Assembly (NCBI RefSeq): GCF_014193655.1
Contig: NZ_JACHZQ010000009.1
Location: forward strand, 124,001-188,000
DNA length: 64,000 bases
From: Rhizobium sp. BK313
GTDB lineage: Bacteria > Pseudomonadota > Alphaproteobacteria > Rhizobiales > Rhizobiaceae
Reading direction: 5' to 3'
In this document: piece after piece, positions 60,375-64,000 of the stretch
Layout of the letters: every line of letters starts with the position of its first letter
How positions within the stretch are numbered: position 1 is the first letter of the stretch
The notes under the pieces: generated by a model
The model's input: only the letters and a program-made list of their open reading frames with translations
Database searches by the model: none
Told to the model about the DNA's origin: nothing
Program-made: the position numbers and the translations under genes

Positions 60375-61916
60375 TCACCGAGCCTTCGAACTCTGGTCGG
60401 CAGGAGCGTTGCGGCCATAGACGATAAACCGCTCATCCCTGGCAATGGGATGATATGCAGAAAGCAGCGCTGCAAAACGTGCTTGACCAAACACGTGATC
60501 GGTCCAAAGCGGCTCGTCCTGCTGGACGACGATCAGATCGTAGTTATGGCGGGCGAACTCGGCATATTTGGCGTCCAGATAAGCATCCGACTGATTCTGG
60601 TAACGCGCGGCATCCGCCGCTTCTCCCCTCGCTGCCGCCTCCTGGGCTAATACGAACGCAAGGGCGCCGAGCCAATCGCTGTTATTGGCGGACAAGAAGC
60701 GGGCCCCGACAATCCTGTCGAGCGGATGGGCTGCGGCGATGTCGCTACCGATGACGCCGAGCGTCGGCTCCCCCTTCGATGCCGCTTTAATCGCAGCGAC
60801 AAAAGCTTCGGCCGGCTTCTGGGTCGGCAAAAAAGGCTGCGATGCAAACACGACGACAATTGCACAAAGAACGACGCGTCCGAGCGTTTCACGGTTGTAA
60901 CGCCAGCCAGAAGACGCTGCTGTCCTGCAAAGTACAGCAGCAAAGGCGAGTGAGATCGCAGCGAAAGCATGGTAGCCCCAGCCCTTGCCCTGATAAATCA
61001 AGGGCGCGACGGCGGCGAGTGAAGCCAGTAATGTCACGGCACAAAGCGGTGTTACCGGCGCTTTGGGTGCAACCATCCGGAACAGAAGGATAATCATCAG
61101 GTAAATCGGCGCATAGCTTAGCGCGACCCTGAGCGGATCACGCGCCTTCATGTAGATATCCACCACTTGCGGAAAGAGGTCCCGCATAAATTCTGGCGTA
61201 AGCCAAAAGATGAGCGCGACATAGATGACACCGACAATGCCGATGATGCAATTCTCGGGCGCCAGAAGTAACCACAGGTTTCGTCGCCGCCAAGCCACAT
61301 AAAGCGCGGGCACAATGTAAGCGACGACATAATAGGCTTTCACTAGAACAAGAATGCTGCCGCAGAGGCCGGCGCCGACGATCAGGGCGATACCCGGTTT
61401 AACACGACGTGTGGTGTTCGCCCGCAAGGCCATGATCGCCAGCAACGGCAGAAACAGCACCGTGCCCACGTGATCCCTCTCCGTGAAGGCGTTGCCGGGG
61501 AAAATCATGAAGAGCGCGACGAATAGCGGCAACAGCCGAAGCAGAGCGTGGTTTTCGGAGAAGCCCGCTCGCCGGACGATTAGTGCCGACAAACCCAGCC
61601 CTACGATCACTGCGAGGCAGGTGTAGAGATAGACGCCGATTTCCGGAGCGATCCCGGCCCATCTCGACAGTACGATCGCGGGCAGGAAAAGCCAGATCGA
61701 AAACGGCGGGTTGTTGTCGATGACATCGACGTAGAGTCGCTCTCCATCGAGCACCCGCTCCGCCTCACTAATGAGCCAGCTGGTGTCGACGATAGTTCCC
61801 CAACGCTGCTGCCATAGCGCTGCAACCACGAAGACCACGGCGCTCTGGATCAGAGCGACGCGCAGCACCGACGACGTAGTCAACCCAAAGCCAGGCGTGT
61901 CTATCGCGCTACTCAT
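60375..61916 (-). CDS. Polytopic membrane protein, GT-C glycosyltransferase-like
   Basis: A 513-residue integral membrane protein with about ten spans. The first external loop has DTSWLISEAERVLDGERLYV followed by DVIDNNPPFSIWL, the acidic pattern seen in GT-C polyprenyl-phosphate-sugar transferases (GT39/GT83/GT87-type). The C-terminal 150 residues are a soluble domain (about 365-513). It probably adds a sugar from a lipid-linked donor to an envelope component; the acceptor is unknown. It stands alone between two convergently placed terminators. Confidence 0.7.
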   Translation of the reverse strand: MSSAIDTPGFGLTTSSVLRVALIQSAVVFVVAALWQQRWGTIVDTSWLISEAERVLDGERLYVDVIDNNPPFSIWLFLPAIVLSRWAGIAPEIGVYLYTCLAVIVGLGLSALIVRRAGFSENHALLRLLPLFVALFMIFPGNAFTERDHVGTVLFLPLLAIMALRANTTRRVKPGIALIVGAGLCGSILVLVKAYYVVAYIVPALYVAWRRRNLWLLLAPENCIIGIVGVIYVALIFWLTPEFMRDLFPQVVDIYMKARDPLRVALSYAPIYLMIILLFRMVAPKAPVTPLCAVTLLASLAAVAPLIYQGKGWGYHAFAAISLAFAAVLCRTAASSGWRYNRETLGRVVLCAIVVVFASQPFLPTQKPAEAFVAAIKAASKGEPTLGVIGSDIAAAHPLDRIVGARFLSANNSDWLGALAFVLAQEAAARGEAADAARYQNQSDAYLDAKYAEFARHNYDLIVVQQDEPLWTDHVFGQARFAALLSAYHPIARDERFIVYGRNAPADQSSKAR

Positions 61917-62409
61917 GTTCGGCTGCCCCGGTGATCGCCCTAGATAACGGCTGAGGTGTTGCCGTCAATGCACCATAACCCATGTAAAACGCACCAATCA
62001 CCAAAGTTAGGACACGACTTTAGCGCGAACTTGCTAAACTTGGCGTTAAGGGCGGGCACAGTGGCAGGTATTGTCACATTGACTGTGCGGTAGCAAAATC
62101 GCGGCAGCAGCGCGACCATAAGTAAGAGTACCCGAGATGCGGTTCGACCAGATGAATTGGATGAGCCGATATCGCATGCGGGCAGCATAACCTTGGTAAC
62201 CGCCCAGTGGGTCGCATCTCCGTGCACAGCTTAAGAACGAAGCTACTGCTCACTACAATCGTAACTAAACCCACTCACTCTGGGAACGCGGATGACGCCG
62301 TTATCTGATCCGCGTTCCGAGATAGGGGCTTCTCCGACGAAGTCTTACCAGCTAGCTCAATCGCTCGGTCCAAGACCGCCTGATTGAGTGCGCTTATCGA
62401 ACGTCTCTT
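61917..62409. other. Gene-free region between the GT-C-like gene and minE, with two hairpins
   Basis: No ORF with a ribosome site. Two strong inverted repeats lie in its right half: an 11-pair stem GGAACGCGGAT/ATCCGCGTTCC at 62283-62318, and a double stem at 62356-62388. They probably end the minCDE transcript. The left half contains the promoter of the GT-C-like gene. Confidence 0.5.
62356..62388 (-). terminator. Double-stem hairpin downstream of minE
   Basis: Outer arms CTCAATC/GATTGAG and inner arms CGGTC/GACCG with a three-base loop, 22 bases after the minE stop. No T run follows, so it is likely a Rho-assisted or mRNA-protecting end. Confidence 0.5.
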
Positions 62410-62670
62410 TTAAGCGGCTTGCACAACCGCGTTTAGCGGGATTTCGACGTCGATCTCCAGGGTCGAGACGTGCTCGTTGCAATCCATCTTGACCTGCACC
62501 TTGTCGCCGTCGAGCTGCACGTGTTTGGCTATCACAGCAAGGATTTCCTCCCGCAGCAGTGATACCAGATCAGACCCTACCGATGAGCGTTCGTGGGCGA
62601 GAAGCACCTGCAAGCGTTCTCGAGCCGCTGGTGCGGTTCTTTGTTTGCCGAAAAGACGAAAAATGTTCAT
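62410..62670 (-). CDS. minE: Cell-division topological specificity factor MinE
   Basis: An 86-residue MinE. The N-terminal membrane-targeting helix (MNIFRLFGKQ) is followed by the MinD-activating segment AARERLQVLLAHERSS (about residues 16-31) and the C-terminal beta domain (EEILAVIAKHVQLDGDKVQV and DVEIPL). It stimulates MinD ATPase and sets its pole-to-pole oscillation. It overlaps minD by four bases (ATGA). Confidence 0.95.
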   Translation of the reverse strand: MNIFRLFGKQRTAPAARERLQVLLAHERSSVGSDLVSLLREEILAVIAKHVQLDGDKVQVKMDCNEHVSTLEIDVEIPLNAVVQAA

Positions 62671-63482
62671 GCCGCCCTCCGTCCGAATATCTTGCCGAGA
62701 AAGTTCCGCTTTTCTCCGGGAATTGTGATCGGTAAAACCTCACCAGCGAGCCGGCGAGCTGCATCGAAATACGCCATTGCGGGTGCACTGCGGCTATCGG
62801 CCAGCGTGACGGGCGCGCCAATATTGGAAGCGCGGAGAACATCCATGCTTTCGGGAATGATGCCGAGGAGCGGAATGGAGAGGATCTCCAGAACGTCGTC
62901 GACCTTGAGCATATCGCCCCGTTCGGCGCGGTTGGCGTCATACCGGGTCAGGAGCAGATGCTTTTCCATGCGCTCGCCGCGCTCGGCCTTGAGTGTCTTG
63001 GAGTCGAGCAGGCCGATGATGCGATCCGAATCACGTACTGAAGAGACTTCCGGATTGGTGACGACCACCGCCGTATCCGCGTGGCGCATGGCCAGGGTAG
63101 CACCGCGCTCGATCCCGGCGGGGCTGTCGCAGATGATCCAGTCGAAATGCTGCTTCAGCTCGTTTATGACGCGCTCGACACCTTCGGGCGTCAAATTGTC
63201 CTTGTCGCGGGTCTGCGATGCCGGCAGCAGAAACAGCGTCTCCAGCCGCTTGTCGCGGATCAGCGCCTGCGGAAGCTTGGCATCGCCCTGAATGACATTG
63301 ACGAGATCGTAGACGACCCTTCGCTCGGCGCCCATCACAAGGTCGAGATTCCGCAGCCCGACGTCAAAATCGACGACGACGACTTTATCATTTCTCTGCG
63401 CCAGGGCCGCTCCGAGTGCGGCAGTCGAAGTCGTCTTGCCGACCCCGCCTTTGCCCGACGTGACTACGATGACTTTCCCCAT
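62667..63482 (-). CDS. minD: Septum-site-determining ATPase MinD
   Basis: A 271-residue ParA-like ATPase with the deviant Walker A VTSGKGGVGKTTSTAALGAA, Walker B IICDSPAGIERGA, and a C-terminal amphipathic helix (IPGEKRNFLGKIFGRRAA) that inserts into the membrane. It recruits MinC to the membrane and is regulated by MinE. It lies 32 bases after minC and overlaps minE, so the three are one operon. Confidence 0.97.
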   Translation of the reverse strand: MGKVIVVTSGKGGVGKTTSTAALGAALAQRNDKVVVVDFDVGLRNLDLVMGAERRVVYDLVNVIQGDAKLPQALIRDKRLETLFLLPASQTRDKDNLTPEGVERVINELKQHFDWIICDSPAGIERGATLAMRHADTAVVVTNPEVSSVRDSDRIIGLLDSKTLKAERGERMEKHLLLTRYDANRAERGDMLKVDDVLEILSIPLLGIIPESMDVLRASNIGAPVTLADSRSAPAMAYFDAARRLAGEVLPITIPGEKRNFLGKIFGRRAA

Positions 63483-63514
63483 CTTGCTCTCCTCTGTCCT
63501 GGCCGGCTGCCGGC

Positions 63515-64000
63515 TCAGATAAGTTTCTCTGCCATGATCGCGTCGCCTTCGAGCCAGAGCTGGACGGCCTGTCCACGAAGGTTAGGAGCCATGTCTTCTG
63601 CCATTTTGTAGATGCCGTCGATTGCCACCAGTTCAGCCTCAAGCTTCCGGCAGAAGATGCGCGCCGATGCGTTTCCGACCGACCCTGCCATGGCTCGGCC
63701 GCGCAAGCTGCCGTAGATATGAACCGATCCGCCGGCGATGATCTCGGCACCCGAAGCAACCGAACCGATAACGGTGACATCGCCTTCCGGGAAGATCACC
63801 GATTGACCCGAGCGTACCGGTTCCCGGATGACGATGGATTGTATTGCCGGACGAGTCTCGATCGCCGCTGGTCTGCTGCGCACTTCGACAGCCGGCTCCG
63901 CCACGGGAACCTCGAAATCGGAAACGGGTCGCCCGCCCTTGAGCGCAGGAGGCATGCCCGGCCCCAGGATTGAAGGACGTCCACCCTCGATGCCCATGAT
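63515..64000 (-). CDS. minC: Septum-site-determining protein MinC, C-terminal part (cut by window)
   Basis: The last 160 or so residues of MinC. The C-terminal beta-helix domain with the recurring Gly pattern GDVTVIGSVASGAEIIAGGS, VHIYGSLRGRAMAGSVGNAS and ARIFCRKLEAELVAIDGIYK (the MinD-binding and dimer surface) is clear, and the Pro-rich linker lies before it. The N-terminal FtsZ-inhibiting domain lies outside the window. MinC blocks Z-ring assembly at the wrong sites with MinD. Confidence 0.94.
   Translation of the reverse strand: MMGIEGGRPSILGPGMPPALKGGRPVSDFEVPVAEPAVEVRSRPAAIETRPAIQSIVIREPVRSGQSVIFPEGDVTVIGSVASGAEIIAGGSVHIYGSLRGRAMAGSVGNASARIFCRKLEAELVAIDGIYKMAEDMAPNLRGQAVQLWLEGDAIMAEKLI

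Noticed and set aside
60337..60420. 27-residue plus-strand ORF (MLKRISANGF...) after the PepSY terminator
   Set aside because: It has a fair GAAAGG site but overlaps the 3-prime end of the GT-C-like gene in antisense and has no conserved feature that I recognise; kept only as a note.
1..64000. Search for tRNA, rRNA, CRISPR, phage or plasmid-transfer genes
   Set aside because: No cloverleaf with CCA/T-loop consensus, no regularly spaced repeats and no integrase, transposase or conjugation gene was recognised.

Overview
The window looks like DNA from a Rhizobium-group alphaproteobacterium. The evidence is the complete erythritol catabolic locus (eryABCD-eryR-tpiB-rpiB with the divergent eryEFG transporter), a CinR/CinI/CinS-like quorum-sensing set, a minCDE operon with rhizobial-style proteins, RIME-like intergenic repeats, and the high density of ABC transporters and LysR regulators. 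Rhizobial minCDE operons usually sit on a chromid or megaplasmid, which suggests a secondary replicon, but the sequence alone does not settle this. No rRNA, tRNA, CRISPR array, insertion sequence or prophage was seen.

Layout. 1-0.9 kb: N-terminal part of a HAMP membrane sensor. 1-4 kb: small stress-type and hypothetical proteins (DUF1328, CsbD, two unlisted micro-ORFs). 4-6.2 kb: LuxR, LuxI and a CinS-like small protein, with two matching CCCC(T/A)CAT(T/A)TGAGGGG near-palindromes upstream of luxI and luxR. 6.8-25.2 kb: enlarged erythritol island. The right arm is eryA-B-C-D-R-tpiB-rpiB; the left arm is DUF2291-eryE-F-G continuing into a second DeoR, a second FGGY kinase and a second GlpD-type dehydrogenase, with a class II aldolase at the edge. 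25.4-29 kb: an ABC exporter, a stand-alone AlaRS-core protein and a divergent GreA-like protein. 29.3-37.6 kb: a minus-strand eight-gene operon with a polar amino-acid-type ABC importer, two NodB-fold hydrolases, an MmgE/PrpD protein, an argininosuccinate-lyase paralogue and a LysR regulator. 37.6-39.3 kb: a hydrolase gene remnant and two small exported or hydrolase genes. 39.5-50.8 kb: three zinc-free quinone oxidoreductases with LysR/AraC regulators, SDR and NmrA-type oxidoreductases and a metallo-beta-lactamase-fold protein. 52-58.2 kb: a GntR - PLP enzyme - sugar-type ABC importer operon. 58.2-60.3 kb: a PepSY membrane protein with a small cysteine-containing partner. 60.4-61.9 kb: a GT-C-like membrane protein. 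62.4-64 kb: minE, minD and a truncated minC.

How the genes work together. The erythritol locus imports erythritol, phosphorylates and oxidises it, and isomerises the tetrulose phosphate to erythrose 4-phosphate. The additional kinase, dehydrogenase and aldolase probably serve a related polyol or downstream sugar-phosphate step. The most promising undescribed system is the 29.3-37.6 kb operon. Its ArgH-type C-N lyase plus MmgE/PrpD protein is the enzyme pairing known for iminodisuccinate breakdown, here with an amino-acid ABC importer and two amide/imide-hydrolase-like proteins. It suggests catabolism of an aspartate- or arginine-derived C-N conjugate. The stand-alone AlaRS core at 27.5 kb is the second unusual item.
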